The position numbers and the translations under genes were made by a program. This document shows, in pieces, positions 25,785 to 34,683 of a stretch of DNA of 64,000 nucleotides. Origin of the DNA: Dyella japonica DSM 16301 (GTDB lineage: Bacteria > Pseudomonadota > Gammaproteobacteria > Xanthomonadales > Rhodanobacteraceae). Position 1 is the first letter of the stretch. Each line of letters opens with the position of its first letter. The stretch lies in assembly GCF_001010355.1 (NCBI RefSeq), contig NZ_JPLA01000030.1, forward strand, positions 1-64,000. The letters are read 5' to 3'. A model generated the notes under the pieces. That model ran no database searches, had not been told where the DNA came from, and worked only from the letters and a program-made list of their open reading frames with translations.

Positions 25785-26473
25785 TGAAGTTCCTCAATGA
25801 TCTGCAGAGCCTGGACCGCAACAACATCGGTGGCTGGCCCAAGTCGATCAAGGTGTTCTTCACCGGTCTGCTGCTTGCCCTGATCGTGCTCGGCGGTTGG
25901 TACTTCTTCGTCAGCGACCAGCAGGATCAGCTGCAGTCTGCCGTTCTCAAGGAAGACCAGCTCAAGAAAGAGTTCTCCGACAAGCAGGCCAAGGCGGTCA
26001 ACCTCGAGGCTCTCCAGCAGCAGCTGGACGAGATGCAGGACATGCTGCGCCAGTTGCTGCGCCAGCTGCCCAGCAAGACCGAGATGCCCGAATTGCTGAT
26101 CGACGTGTCGCAGACGGCGCTGTCGGCAGGCCTGGAAACCGAGCTGTTCCAGCCCGGTCCGGAGTCGCCGAAAGACTTCTACGCGGAGAAGCCGATCCAG
26201 TTGCGCATGGTGGGCACCTACCACCAGTTCGGTACCTTCATCAGCGGCGTGGCTTCACTGCCTCGCGTGGTGATCCTGACCATGCACGACGTGTCGCTCA
26301 CGCCTAAGAACAAGGATCCCAAGGGTGGCGCTGCCGCCAACGGATTGCTGGTATTGCAGGGCACCGTGAAGACTTATCGCTATCTGGACGAAGACGAGAG
26401 CGCGTCGGCCAAGGCGGCCAACGCCAAGTCCACGCACGGCAAGCCGGCCGCGAAGACAGGGGGGCAGAAATGA
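25784..26473 (+). CDS. pilO: Type IV pilus assembly protein PilO
   Basis: A 229-residue bitopic protein that dimerises with PilN. A membrane helix (about 23-45) is followed by a coiled coil (DKQAKAVNLEALQQQLDEMQ) and the periplasmic domain with LPSKTEMPELLIDVSQTALSAGL and PIQLRMVGTYHQFGTFI, both conserved in PilO. The C-terminal 25 residues are Ala/Lys-rich. It overlaps pilP by four bases (ATGA). Confidence 0.94.
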   Translation: MKFLNDLQSLDRNNIGGWPKSIKVFFTGLLLALIVLGGWYFFVSDQQDQLQSAVLKEDQLKKEFSDKQAKAVNLEALQQQLDEMQDMLRQLLRQLPSKTEMPELLIDVSQTALSAGLETELFQPGPESPKDFYAEKPIQLRMVGTYHQFGTFISGVASLPRVVILTMHDVSLTPKNKDPKGGAAANGLLVLQGTVKTYRYLDEDESASAKAANAKSTHGKPAAKTGGQK

Positions 26474-27006
26474 GCAAGTTCGCTGCCATCAAGCCTGCCT
26501 CCATGGGCAAAGCCGTGCTGGTGATGTGCGCCGTCCTGACCCTCGCCGGTTGTAGCGGGCAGGACGACCTCCACCAGTGGGTTGCCCAGGAAAAGCAGAA
26601 GAAGGGCGCGCCGATCCCGCCGCTGCCCGTCATCAAGACGTTCGAGACCTTCCAGTACAACGACCAGGACAAGCGTGATCCGTTCAGCCCGAGCACGGCC
26701 GAACTCCAGAGCAGCGTCAACACGGGACCACGGCCGGACGAAAACCGCGCCAAGGAACCGCTGGAAATGTTCGCGCTGGACAGCTTGAAGATGGTCGGCA
26801 CCGTGGGCAGTGGTGCTGCAACGGAAGTGCTCGTGAAGGACCCCGGTGGCGTGATCCACCGTGTCCATCGCAACGAATACATGGGCCAGAACTATGGTCG
26901 GGTCACCGCGGTAGCCGATGACCATATCGACCTGGTGGAACTGGTATCCAATGGCAACGGTGGCTGGATGGAACGTTCCGCCAGCATCGCGCTCAGCGAG
27001 AAATAA
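26470..27006 (+). CDS. pilP: Type IV pilus lipoprotein PilP
   Basis: A 178-residue inner-membrane lipoprotein that connects the PilNO dimer to the PilQ secretin. The lipobox LTLAGC is near residue 24-29. A flexible Pro-rich segment (GAPIPPLPVIKTFETF) precedes the beta-sandwich with YNDQDKRDPFSP, the HR-domain start typical of PilP, and the IHRVHRNEYMGQNYGRV region. It lies 18 bp before pilQ in the same operon. Confidence 0.94.
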   Translation: MSKFAAIKPASMGKAVLVMCAVLTLAGCSGQDDLHQWVAQEKQKKGAPIPPLPVIKTFETFQYNDQDKRDPFSPSTAELQSSVNTGPRPDENRAKEPLEMFALDSLKMVGTVGSGAATEVLVKDPGGVIHRVHRNEYMGQNYGRVTAVADDHIDLVELVSNGNGGWMERSASIALSEK

Positions 27007-27024
27007 GAAACAGGGGCTGATGCA

Positions 27025-29184
27025 ATGACCAACCAAATCAAAACCGTTCGGGGCCGTGTCATGCGCCAGGCTAGCCGTTATGTGGTTGTGGGCCTGCTGA
27101 CGCTGGGCACTGCCTGGTCGAACGCAGCGGCTGCAGCCACCAGCACCCTGAAGGACATCAGCTACGACACGCTGCCAGGCGGCCGTGTCGAGCTGCATCT
27201 GAACTTCGCCCAGGGTCCGGTGCCGGAACCGAAGATCTTCACCACCGGCAATCCACCGCGCATCGCGGTCGATTTCCCTGACACCGATAACGCGGCGGCA
27301 CGCCATCTCGATATCGGCAAGGGTTCGACCACCGGCGTCTCGGCGGTTTCCGCCGGTGGCCGCACCCGCGTGGTGGTCGAGCTCGTGCGCGACTCCACCT
27401 ATCGTTCCCGCGTCGAGGGCAACAGCCTCGTGCTCACGGTGAACAACGGCACCGACTCGCAGACCACCACCACGGCATCGACTATCGATCCGTCCAAGGC
27501 GCTGCCGTCGATGGCCAGCGGTCCGGCGGTGTCCAACATCGACTTCCGCCGCGGTCCCAATGGCGAAGGCCGCATCCTGATCGACTTCAGCGCCGCCGGC
27601 GCCAGTGCCGACATGAAGCACCAGGGCGACAAGGTGATCGTGGACATCAGCCACGCCAACCTGCCGCCCAACTTGGCCCAGCGCCTGGACGTTCTCGATT
27701 TCGCCACGCCGGTGCAGTCGATCGTCACCAAGTCCAGTGGTGGCGGTGCGCACATGGAGATCAGCACGAAGGGTGTGGTCGATACCTCGGCCTACCAGAG
27801 CGGCAACCAGTACGTGGTCGAAGTGGCGCCCAAGAAGAAGGATCCCAAGGCCGACGCCGCACTGGCCAAGGGCCAGGAGCCGGTCTACACGGGCAACCGC
27901 GTGACCTTCAACTTCCAGGACATTCCGGTGCGCTCGGCGCTGCAGCTGCTGGCTGATATCTCCGGCCTCAACCTGGTGGCTTCGGACACGGTGGGTGGCA
28001 GCGTCACGCTGCGCCTGGTCAATGTGCCGTGGGACCAGGCACTGGATGTGGTGCTGCGCGCCAAGAGCCTGGACAAGCGCCGCAACGGCAACGTGATCTG
28101 GATCGCGCCGCAGGATGAGCTGGCCAAGTACGAGCAGAGCATTGCCGATGCCCGCATGAAGGCCGAGGACAACGCCGAGCTGATCACCGACTATGTGCCG
28201 ATCAGCTATGGCAAGGCCAAGGACATTGCCAAGCTGCTGACCACGGGCAGCCAGCAGAGCCAAGGTGGTGGCGGCAACTCCGCCAATACCACGCACGGGT
28301 TCTTGTCCGCTCGCGGCAGCGTCTCGTTCGACGATCGTACGAACACCCTGCTGATCAACGACAACCCGCAGAAGATTCGCGAGCTGCGTGCCCTGATCGC
28401 CGTACTGGATAAGCCGGTGCAGCAGGTGTTGATCGAGTCGCGCATCGTCATCGCCACCGACAACTTCACCCGCGAACTCGGCGCCAAGTTCGGCATCCAG
28501 GGCAAGAAGGTGAACCCGAGCGGCCAGACGTTGTCGACCGGTGGTCAGTCCAATGGTGACGGTACGGCCGGTGGCATCAACGTCAACCTCCCGACCAGCA
28601 CGCAGGCCGGCAGCTTCGCCCTGGGCATCCTCGGGAAGAACTACGCCCTGGATCTGGAGCTCTCGGCGGCGCAGACGGAAGGCCGCGGCGAAGTGATCTC
28701 CAGCCCGCGCGTCATCACCGCCAACCAGCAGGAAGCGGTGATCCGCCAGGGTCAGGAAATCGGTTACGTGACCTACCAGAACAGCGCCACTGGCGCAGCG
28801 GGTAGCGGCACGGCGACGGTCCAGTTCAAGGACGCCGTGCTCGAACTGAAGGTCACGCCGACCATCACCTCCGATAACCGCGTCTACCTGATGATCAACG
28901 TGAAGAAGGACGCGCTGGCGGACTTCATCACCGTGCCGGGCAGTGGCCAGGTGCCGCAGATCGACACGCGTGAGATCAACACCTCGGTGCTGGTCGACAA
29001 TGGTCAGACGGTGGTGCTGGGTGGCATCTACGAGATCACCAAGCAGAACAACGCCACCAAGGTGCCTGGTCTGGGCGACATCCCGGGTCTGGGCGTGCTG
29101 TTCCGCAATACCTCGCGCGAAAGCGACAAGGCGGAGCTGCTGATCTTCGTGACCCCGCGCATCCTGAGCGAAAGCCTGCAATAA
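27025..29184 (+). CDS. pilQ: Type IV pilus secretin PilQ
   Basis: A 719-residue outer-membrane secretin through which the pilus exits. A signal sequence is followed by two AMIN domains (about residues 40-120 and 165-270), which bind peptidoglycan. An STN/N0 domain (VTFNFQDIPVRSALQLLADISG, about 291-312), a secretin N1 domain, and the C-terminal secretin barrel (about 480-715) follow; the barrel carries GQEIGYVTYQ, VLELKVTPTI and the VPGLGDIPGLGVLFRN signature. A Gly/Gln/Ser-rich linker lies near residue 415. In many gammaproteobacteria aroK and aroB follow pilQ. Here a terminator and the MoxR operon follow. Confidence 0.95.
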   Translation: MTNQIKTVRGRVMRQASRYVVVGLLTLGTAWSNAAAAATSTLKDISYDTLPGGRVELHLNFAQGPVPEPKIFTTGNPPRIAVDFPDTDNAAARHLDIGKGSTTGVSAVSAGGRTRVVVELVRDSTYRSRVEGNSLVLTVNNGTDSQTTTTASTIDPSKALPSMASGPAVSNIDFRRGPNGEGRILIDFSAAGASADMKHQGDKVIVDISHANLPPNLAQRLDVLDFATPVQSIVTKSSGGGAHMEISTKGVVDTSAYQSGNQYVVEVAPKKKDPKADAALAKGQEPVYTGNRVTFNFQDIPVRSALQLLADISGLNLVASDTVGGSVTLRLVNVPWDQALDVVLRAKSLDKRRNGNVIWIAPQDELAKYEQSIADARMKAEDNAELITDYVPISYGKAKDIAKLLTTGSQQSQGGGGNSANTTHGFLSARGSVSFDDRTNTLLINDNPQKIRELRALIAVLDKPVQQVLIESRIVIATDNFTRELGAKFGIQGKKVNPSGQTLSTGGQSNGDGTAGGINVNLPTSTQAGSFALGILGKNYALDLELSAAQTEGRGEVISSPRVITANQQEAVIRQGQEIGYVTYQNSATGAAGSGTATVQFKDAVLELKVTPTITSDNRVYLMINVKKDALADFITVPGSGQVPQIDTREINTSVLVDNGQTVVLGGIYEITKQNNATKVPGLGDIPGLGVLFRNTSRESDKAELLIFVTPRILSESLQ

Positions 29185-29207
29185 GCGCGGTTTCATTGGA
29201 AAGTCGA

Positions 29208-29238
29208 CAAAGGGCGGCCTCGGCCGCCCTTTGTTTTT
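29208..29238 (+). terminator. Rho-independent terminator after pilQ
   Basis: The stem AAAGGGCGGCC pairs with GGCCGCCCTTT with a short TC loop and is followed by GTTTTTGG. It closes the pilMNOPQ operon. Confidence 0.9.
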
Positions 29239-29326
29239 GGCGCTCCCGCTCTGGTCAATGGGGGTCGGAAGTCATGGGGAGTAAACTTCCGGCGCCAGTT
29301 AAGGTCTGTGGTTACGTTCAACCTTG

Positions 29327-30334
29327 ATGGATTCCCCGATGGACATGCCCGAGGCCCCCACCTCATCCAGCCTGCAACAGGCCTTTCTGCGCGTACGCGA
29401 TGAGCTGCAACGCAGCGTCATTGGCCAGCCGCACCTGATCGATTGCCTGCTGGTGGCCTTGCTCGCCGATGGGCACCTGCTGGTCGAAGGCGCGCCAGGC
29501 CTGGCCAAGACCACCGTGGTCAAGGCGCTGGCGGGCTGCATCGAGGCCGATTTCCATCGCGTGCAGTTCACCCCCGACCTGCTGCCGGCCGATCTCACCG
29601 GCACCGACGTGTTTCGCCCGCAAGCGGGCAGTTTCGAATTCGAGCGCGGCCCGCTGTTCCACAACATCGTGTTGGCCGACGAAATCAATCGCGCACCGGC
29701 CAAGGTGCAGTCGGCCCTGCTCGAAGCGATGGCGGAGCGCCAGATCACCGTGGGTCGCAGCACGTGGCGCCTGCCCGAGCTGTTCATGGTGATGGCGACG
29801 CAGAACCCGATCGAGCAGGAAGGCACCTTTGCACTGCCCGAGGCACAGCTCGACCGCTTCGTGATGCACGTGACCATCGGCTATCCCGACGCGGCCGCCG
29901 AGCTGGCCATCCTGCAGCTCGCCCGCGAGCAGGCGCGCCGGAGCCTGCACCCGGCGCCGGTGGCGCCGCCCAGCTTGACCCAGACCGATGTCTTCAATGC
30001 CCGCGATGCCGTGCTCGACGTGCATATGGCGCCGGCGCTGGAGGAATACATCACGCAACTGGTATTGGCCACGCGCGAACCGGGCGCCTACGGCGCCGAG
30101 CTCAAGCGCTGGATCGCCTGGGGCGCCAGCCCGCGAGGGACGATTGCGCTGGATCGCTGCGCCCGCGCCCACGCGTGGCTGGCGGGCCGCGATTACGTGC
30201 TGCCTGAAGACGTGCACGCCATCGTCCACGAAGTGCTGCGCCATCGCGTCCTGCTCAGCTACGAAGCGGAAGCCGAAGGCATACGCAGCGATCAGGTGAT
30301 ACGCCGCGTGCTGGATCTTGTGCCGCTGCCGTGA
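29327..30334 (+). CDS. MoxR family AAA+ ATPase
   Basis: A roughly 335-residue AAA+ chaperone-like ATPase of the MoxR family. These work with von Willebrand A proteins to assemble or activate other complexes. Walker A is EGAPGLAKTT (about residues 50-59), Walker B VLADEINRAP, sensor 1 ATQNPIEQEGTFALPEAQLDRF. The gene opens a six-gene run with DUF58, DUF4381 and Bat proteins, and it overlaps the DUF58 gene by four bases. The ATG was preferred to an adjacent TTG. Bat-type operons have been linked to oxygen or envelope stress tolerance. The client is unknown. Confidence 0.92.
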   Translation: MDSPMDMPEAPTSSSLQQAFLRVRDELQRSVIGQPHLIDCLLVALLADGHLLVEGAPGLAKTTVVKALAGCIEADFHRVQFTPDLLPADLTGTDVFRPQAGSFEFERGPLFHNIVLADEINRAPAKVQSALLEAMAERQITVGRSTWRLPELFMVMATQNPIEQEGTFALPEAQLDRFVMHVTIGYPDAAAELAILQLAREQARRSLHPAPVAPPSLTQTDVFNARDAVLDVHMAPALEEYITQLVLATREPGAYGAELKRWIAWGASPRGTIALDRCARAHAWLAGRDYVLPEDVHAIVHEVLRHRVLLSYEAEAEGIRSDQVIRRVLDLVPLP

Positions 30335-31263
30335 GTGCCGTAGCTCCCATCACCGCGGACGGCGATGGCCGTACGCGCGTCCGCCTTGCCGAACTGGTGG
30401 CTCTGCGCGCCCGAGTGGCCAAGGCCGCGCTGCCGCGGCTGGAAAGTCGCGCCATGCGTTCGGGCCAGCAGTCCAGCCGTCTATACGGCCGCGGCATGGA
30501 CTATGCCGAATCGCGCGTCTACCAGCCGGGCGACGATGTGCGACGCATGGATTGGCGGCTGACTGCACGCAGTGGTCGCCTGCACACCAAGTTGTTCCAG
30601 GAGGAGCGCGAGGGTCGCCTGCTCATCCTGCTCGACGCCCACGAGAGCATGCGCTTTGGTACGCGCGTGCGCCTGAAGTCCGTGCAGGCGGCGCGTGCTG
30701 CCGCGCTGGCGGCCTGGTACGCGGTGCGCGCGGGTGAGCGGGTAGGGTTGATGTCGTTCGGCAATGGTCATCGCATGCTGCGGCCACAGTCGGGCACGCG
30801 TGGCGCGCTCGCGGTCTGCGGAGCGCTGGCGGACTGGGATGCCAGCTATGCGCCGATACCGGGGGAGCCGCTGTCCGATGTGCTGCTGCGTGCGGGGCGG
30901 CTGATGCATGGCGCCAACCGCGTGTTGTTGATCAGCGACGGCCTGAGCTGCGACGAAGGCGCGCATGGCCACCTGCTCAAGCTCTCGCACAAGGCAGGCA
31001 TACGCGTGCTGGTGGTGGCGGACGCCTTGGAGTTGGGCTTGCCGCCCGCAGGGCGCTATCCCATGGAACACGATGGCATCCGCCGCGACGTGGCCTTGTT
31101 TGGCGAGCGGCAGCGCCGCGAGTTCCAGCAGGCGCTCGGTGCGGGGCAGAGCCGGTTGAACGGCATGGCGCAGTCGCTCGGCCTGCCGCATAGCACCATC
31201 GATACCGCGGCCGATCCGTTGGACGCGGTGATGTCGCTGCTGGCGCCCGGAGTACGTCGATGA
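30331..31263 (+). CDS. DUF58 domain protein (vWA-like)
   Basis: A 310-residue soluble protein with the DUF58 signature GRGMDYAESRVYQPGDDVRRMDWRLTAR near residues 55-85. This region precedes a von Willebrand A-like fold with LLILLDAHESM, where the metal motif is modified (DxHxS). DUF58 proteins always sit beside MoxR ATPases and are thought to be their partner. The start GTG overlaps the MoxR stop (GTGA), and its own stop overlaps the DUF4381 start. Confidence 0.9.
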   Translation: MSAVAPITADGDGRTRVRLAELVALRARVAKAALPRLESRAMRSGQQSSRLYGRGMDYAESRVYQPGDDVRRMDWRLTARSGRLHTKLFQEEREGRLLILLDAHESMRFGTRVRLKSVQAARAAALAAWYAVRAGERVGLMSFGNGHRMLRPQSGTRGALAVCGALADWDASYAPIPGEPLSDVLLRAGRLMHGANRVLLISDGLSCDEGAHGHLLKLSHKAGIRVLVVADALELGLPPAGRYPMEHDGIRRDVALFGERQRREFQQALGAGQSRLNGMAQSLGLPHSTIDTAADPLDAVMSLLAPGVRR

Positions 31264-31793
31264 GCGTGCCGGCTGCCGCACAAGCCAACGGCCCCCTGCT
31301 GCGCGATATCCATCTGCCGCCGGCGCCCTCGTGGTGGCCGTTGGCGCCAGGATGGTGGGGCCTGATGGTGTTGGTCCTGCTGGCCGTGGGAGTGACGATC
31401 TGGTGGTGGCGTCGGCAGCGTCGCCGTGCTGCCGACGAACGCCGCGTCCTGGCCGAGGTCGACCGGGTGCTGTCGCTGTGGCGCGAACAGCCGCAGGCGC
31501 TCGCCACGGGATTGCACCAGCTGCTGCGGCGCGGCGCGCTGCGCATCGATCCGACCGCCACGCTGCAGCGTGGCGAAGCCTGGCGGCAGACCCTGGCCAG
31601 GATGCCTGTCGATGCCGTGGCGCTCGAGCACCTGCACGGATTGGAAACAGCCATGTATCGCCCGACCACGTCGCTGGATCCTGACGCCGCCGCCATCGCC
31701 ACGCGCCGCTGGTTGCAGCTGGCGTGGCGCCAGCGCGTCCCGTCGTCTGCGCAGGGTGCAAGTGGCCGCAAGGCGGGCAGGCTGCTGTCATGA
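31260..31793 (+). CDS. DUF4381 domain membrane protein
   Basis: A 177-residue protein with one central membrane helix (about residues 28-55, WWGLMVLVLLAVGVTIWWW) and a C-terminal helical domain. That domain has VLAEVDRVLSLW and LHQLLRRGALR, typical of DUF4381. The N-terminal LLRDIHLPPAPSWWPLAPGWW is the family hallmark. It always occurs in MoxR/Bat operons. It probably anchors the DUF58 partner at the membrane, but no experimental role is known to me. Confidence 0.88.
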   Translation: MSVPAAAQANGPLLRDIHLPPAPSWWPLAPGWWGLMVLVLLAVGVTIWWWRRQRRRAADERRVLAEVDRVLSLWREQPQALATGLHQLLRRGALRIDPTATLQRGEAWRQTLARMPVDAVALEHLHGLETAMYRPTTSLDPDAAAIATRRWLQLAWRQRVPSSAQGASGRKAGRLLS

Positions 31794-32770
31794 GCGAGTT
31801 CGTCTGGCCGTGGGTGATCGTGCTGGCGCCGTTGCCGTGGTTGTTGCGCTGGTGGTTGCGTCCAGCCTCGCCGGGGCAGGCTTTGCATATCCCGCATCCG
31901 GGTGTGCACCTGGATACGCCCGAGCGACAGGGACGCGGTGGCTGGCGTACCTGGCTGCTGGTGCTCGCGTGGCTGGCCTTGCTGGCCGCGGCGGCACGCC
32001 CGCAATGGGTCGGTCCGCCGCAGGCGCAGCAACGCAGCGGACGTGCCCTGATGCTGGCGGTCGATCTGTCCGGAAGCATGCGCACCGACGACATGCAACT
32101 GAGCGGCCAGCCAGTCAGCCGCTTTGGCGCGGTGGAGGCGATTGCCGGTGATTTCATTGCGCGTCGCAGCGGTGACGAAATGGGTCTGATCCTGTTCGGC
32201 AGCCGCGCGTTTTTGGTGACGCCGCTGACCTATGACCTGCAGGCCGTGCGCGCCCAGCTGCAAGGCGCAGCCGTCGGCCTGGCGGGTACGGAGACGGCCA
32301 TTGGCGACGCCATCGGCGTGGCGGTCAAACGGCTGGCGGGCCTACCCGAACAGGCGCGCGTGGTGGTGCTGCTGACCGACGGCGTCAACAACGCCGGCAA
32401 TATCGCGCCGCTCGATGCCGCGCATGCCGCCAAGGCGGCGGGCGTGCGCATCTACACCATTGGCATCGGCGCGACCCAAATGAGCATCCCGGATCTGTTC
32501 GGCACGCATACGGTCAATCCGTCGGCGGACCTGGACGAAGGCATGCTGCGCACCATGGCGACGCAAACCGGTGGCCGTTATTTCCGCGCCACCGACGCCA
32601 GCCAGCTGGCCGATGCCTATCGCGCCATCGACGCCCTGGAGCCGATGCCGCAACAAGGTCCATCGCTGCGTCCGCGCCACGAGTTGTTCCGCTGGCCGCT
32701 CGGCGTCGCCGTGCTCGCCTGGCTGCTCGCCTTCGCACCGCATGTGCGCCGCCGGGAGGCGTTTGCATGA
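31790..32770 (+). CDS. batA: BatA-like von Willebrand A membrane protein
   Basis: A 326-residue inner-membrane protein with two N-terminal hydrophobic segments (about 5-22 and 55-70), a von Willebrand A domain, and a C-terminal helix near residue 305. The metal-ion-dependent adhesion site is intact: VDLSGSM with Asp92, Ser94 and Ser96, plus a downstream GTETAIGDAI Thr region and LLTDGVNN. This is the functional vWA of the pair. It was started at MSEFVWPW, overlapping the DUF4381 stop by ATGA. Confidence 0.9.
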   Translation: MSEFVWPWVIVLAPLPWLLRWWLRPASPGQALHIPHPGVHLDTPERQGRGGWRTWLLVLAWLALLAAAARPQWVGPPQAQQRSGRALMLAVDLSGSMRTDDMQLSGQPVSRFGAVEAIAGDFIARRSGDEMGLILFGSRAFLVTPLTYDLQAVRAQLQGAAVGLAGTETAIGDAIGVAVKRLAGLPEQARVVVLLTDGVNNAGNIAPLDAAHAAKAAGVRIYTIGIGATQMSIPDLFGTHTVNPSADLDEGMLRTMATQTGGRYFRATDASQLADAYRAIDALEPMPQQGPSLRPRHELFRWPLGVAVLAWLLAFAPHVRRREAFA

Positions 32771-34683
32771 GCGAGGCGTTGCAGCAGTTTCATTTCCTGC
32801 GGCCGTGGTGGCTGCTCGCCTTGTGCGCGCTGCCTCTGTTGATCGCGTTCGCGGCAGGGCGACATGGTGCCCGCGAACAATTGTCGCGACTGGTCGATGC
32901 CGAGTTGCTGCCGTTCCTGTTGAAGGGAAATCCGGTGCGCCGGCGTGCCACGCCGTGGCTGCTGGCCTGCGGCTGGACGCTCGTCACCTTGGCCATGGCG
33001 GGGCCCACCTGGAGCCGCGTGGCGCAACCCTTGTATGCGAAACGCGCCGCCCAGGTCGTGGCCGTATCGATGTCGCCGCGCATGCTGGCGCGCGACGTGG
33101 CGCCGAGCCGGCTCGATCGCGCGCGCTACAAGGTGCGCGACCTACTGGCCAGCAATCACGATGGACTCAATGCGCTGATCGCGTACGCCGGCGAGGCCTT
33201 CGTGGTGGCGCCGCTGACCTCCGATGGTTCGGCGCTCAACGATCTGCTGGCGGCACTCTCGCCCGATACCATGCCCGTCGATGGTGATGATGCGGCCCAG
33301 GCCATCGAGCGTGGCGTCGGCTTGATGCACGATGCCAAGGCCGGTGGCGGTTCGCTGGTGCTGGTGACCGACGATGCCGATGCCGCCGCGCAGGCGGCAG
33401 CGCGCAAGGCGCTGGCCGATGGCGTGCGCGTGTCCGTGCTCGGCATCGGTACCTGGCAAGGTGGCCCGGTGCCGCTGTCGGACAACAGCTTCCAGCGCGA
33501 CGCGCAAGGCGGGGTGATGCTCGCGCGTCGCAACGACGATGCCTTGCGCGCACTCGCCGCCAGCGGCGGCGGGCAATACGTGCCGATGACCGATGACGAT
33601 CGCGATATACGCGCACTGGACAGCGAGCTGCGTGCGGGCGGACCGGCAACGCTCGCCGCGGATCTGCATGGCGACGAATGGCAGGATCGCGGACCCTGGT
33701 TGCTGCTGTTGTTGCTGCCGCTGGCGGCCACGTCATTTCGCCGTGGTTGGCTGATGCTGCTCGCGCTCGCCTTGTTGCCCGCTGTGCCGGGCGCTGCGCA
33801 GGCGAGCACCTGGAGCGATTTGTGGCGCCGCCCCGATCAGCAGGCCGCCACCGCTCTGCAGCAGGGCGATGCCAGACGTGCCGAGCAGTTGGCGCGCGAT
33901 CCGGCCTTGCGCGGCGCAGCGGCCTATCGCGCCGCGGATTACGCCGCAGCGGCCCATGAGCTGCGCCCGCTGCCGGGCACCGACGCGCAGTACAACCTGG
34001 GCAATGCGCTGGCCAAACAGGGTGATTATCAGGGCGCGCTGGATGCCTACGACCGTGCGCTCAAGGCGGATCCGAACAACGCCGACGCGCTGGCCAATCG
34101 CAAGGCGGTGGAAGACTGGATGCGACGTCAGCCGAAAAATCCGCAGAACGACAACGGCGCAAAGGACAACAAGGGCAAGGCAGGCTCGGGTCCCTCGACC
34201 ACGCCGCCCGACAATGCACAGGGCCAGTCCGGTCAGCAGCGCGACGAGAGTAAGCAGGACCAGGGGCAGGGCAAGTCATCGCCGGATGCGCATGGTGGTT
34301 CGGAGGGACAGAGCCACGATCAGAGCGCGCAGGGACGCAACCAGACGATGGACAAGTCGCCCGACCAGGACGGCGCGAGCCCGCCACAGACCCCCGAGCA
34401 GCAAGCCCAGGAGCGCGCCCGTCAGGCGCAGGCGCAACAGGCGCTGCAAAAGCAGATGGACCAGGCGCTGGGCAAGCAGCAGGCCAACGAGAAGGCGCGC
34501 GATGGCGCGCACGAACTCGGTGCCGTCGAGAAGGACGACGCCCAAGCCAGGCTGCCCGCCGATGTGCGACAGGCGCTGCAACGCGTGCCCGATGATCCCG
34601 GTGCGCTGCTGCGGCGCAAGTTCGAACTTGAATACCGGCAGCGCCATGGGGGCGCGGCGCCGTCAGAAGGTGACTCGCCGTGA
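32767..34683 (+). CDS. BatB-BatC fusion: vWA-like domain plus TPR
   Basis: A 638-residue protein combining a BatB-like membrane vWA domain (about 1-340) with BatC-like TPR repeats (about 380-460, AQYNLGNALAKQGDYQGALDAYDRALKADP split by the family pattern). A long Gln/Asp/Gly-rich low-complexity tail follows (about 465-600), then a short C-terminal helix DVRQALQRVPDDPGALLRRKFELEY. In BatB proteins the MIDAS reads DxSxS. Here the aligned residues are Ser101-x-Ser103-x-Arg105 (VAVSMSPRMLARDVAPSRL), so the metal-coordinating Asp and second Ser are gone, though VAPSRL that follows is conserved. It overlaps both neighbours by four bases. Confidence 0.88.
   Translation: MSEALQQFHFLRPWWLLALCALPLLIAFAAGRHGAREQLSRLVDAELLPFLLKGNPVRRRATPWLLACGWTLVTLAMAGPTWSRVAQPLYAKRAAQVVAVSMSPRMLARDVAPSRLDRARYKVRDLLASNHDGLNALIAYAGEAFVVAPLTSDGSALNDLLAALSPDTMPVDGDDAAQAIERGVGLMHDAKAGGGSLVLVTDDADAAAQAAARKALADGVRVSVLGIGTWQGGPVPLSDNSFQRDAQGGVMLARRNDDALRALAASGGGQYVPMTDDDRDIRALDSELRAGGPATLAADLHGDEWQDRGPWLLLLLLPLAATSFRRGWLMLLALALLPAVPGAAQASTWSDLWRRPDQQAATALQQGDARRAEQLARDPALRGAAAYRAADYAAAAHELRPLPGTDAQYNLGNALAKQGDYQGALDAYDRALKADPNNADALANRKAVEDWMRRQPKNPQNDNGAKDNKGKAGSGPSTTPPDNAQGQSGQQRDESKQDQGQGKSSPDAHGGSEGQSHDQSAQGRNQTMDKSPDQDGASPPQTPEQQAQERARQAQAQQALQKQMDQALGKQQANEKARDGAHELGAVEKDDAQARLPADVRQALQRVPDDPGALLRRKFELEYRQRHGGAAPSEGDSP

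Noticed and set aside
26380-29196. Minus-strand open frame of 938 codons
   Set aside because: It lies opposite pilO, pilP and pilQ, and has no recognisable domain.
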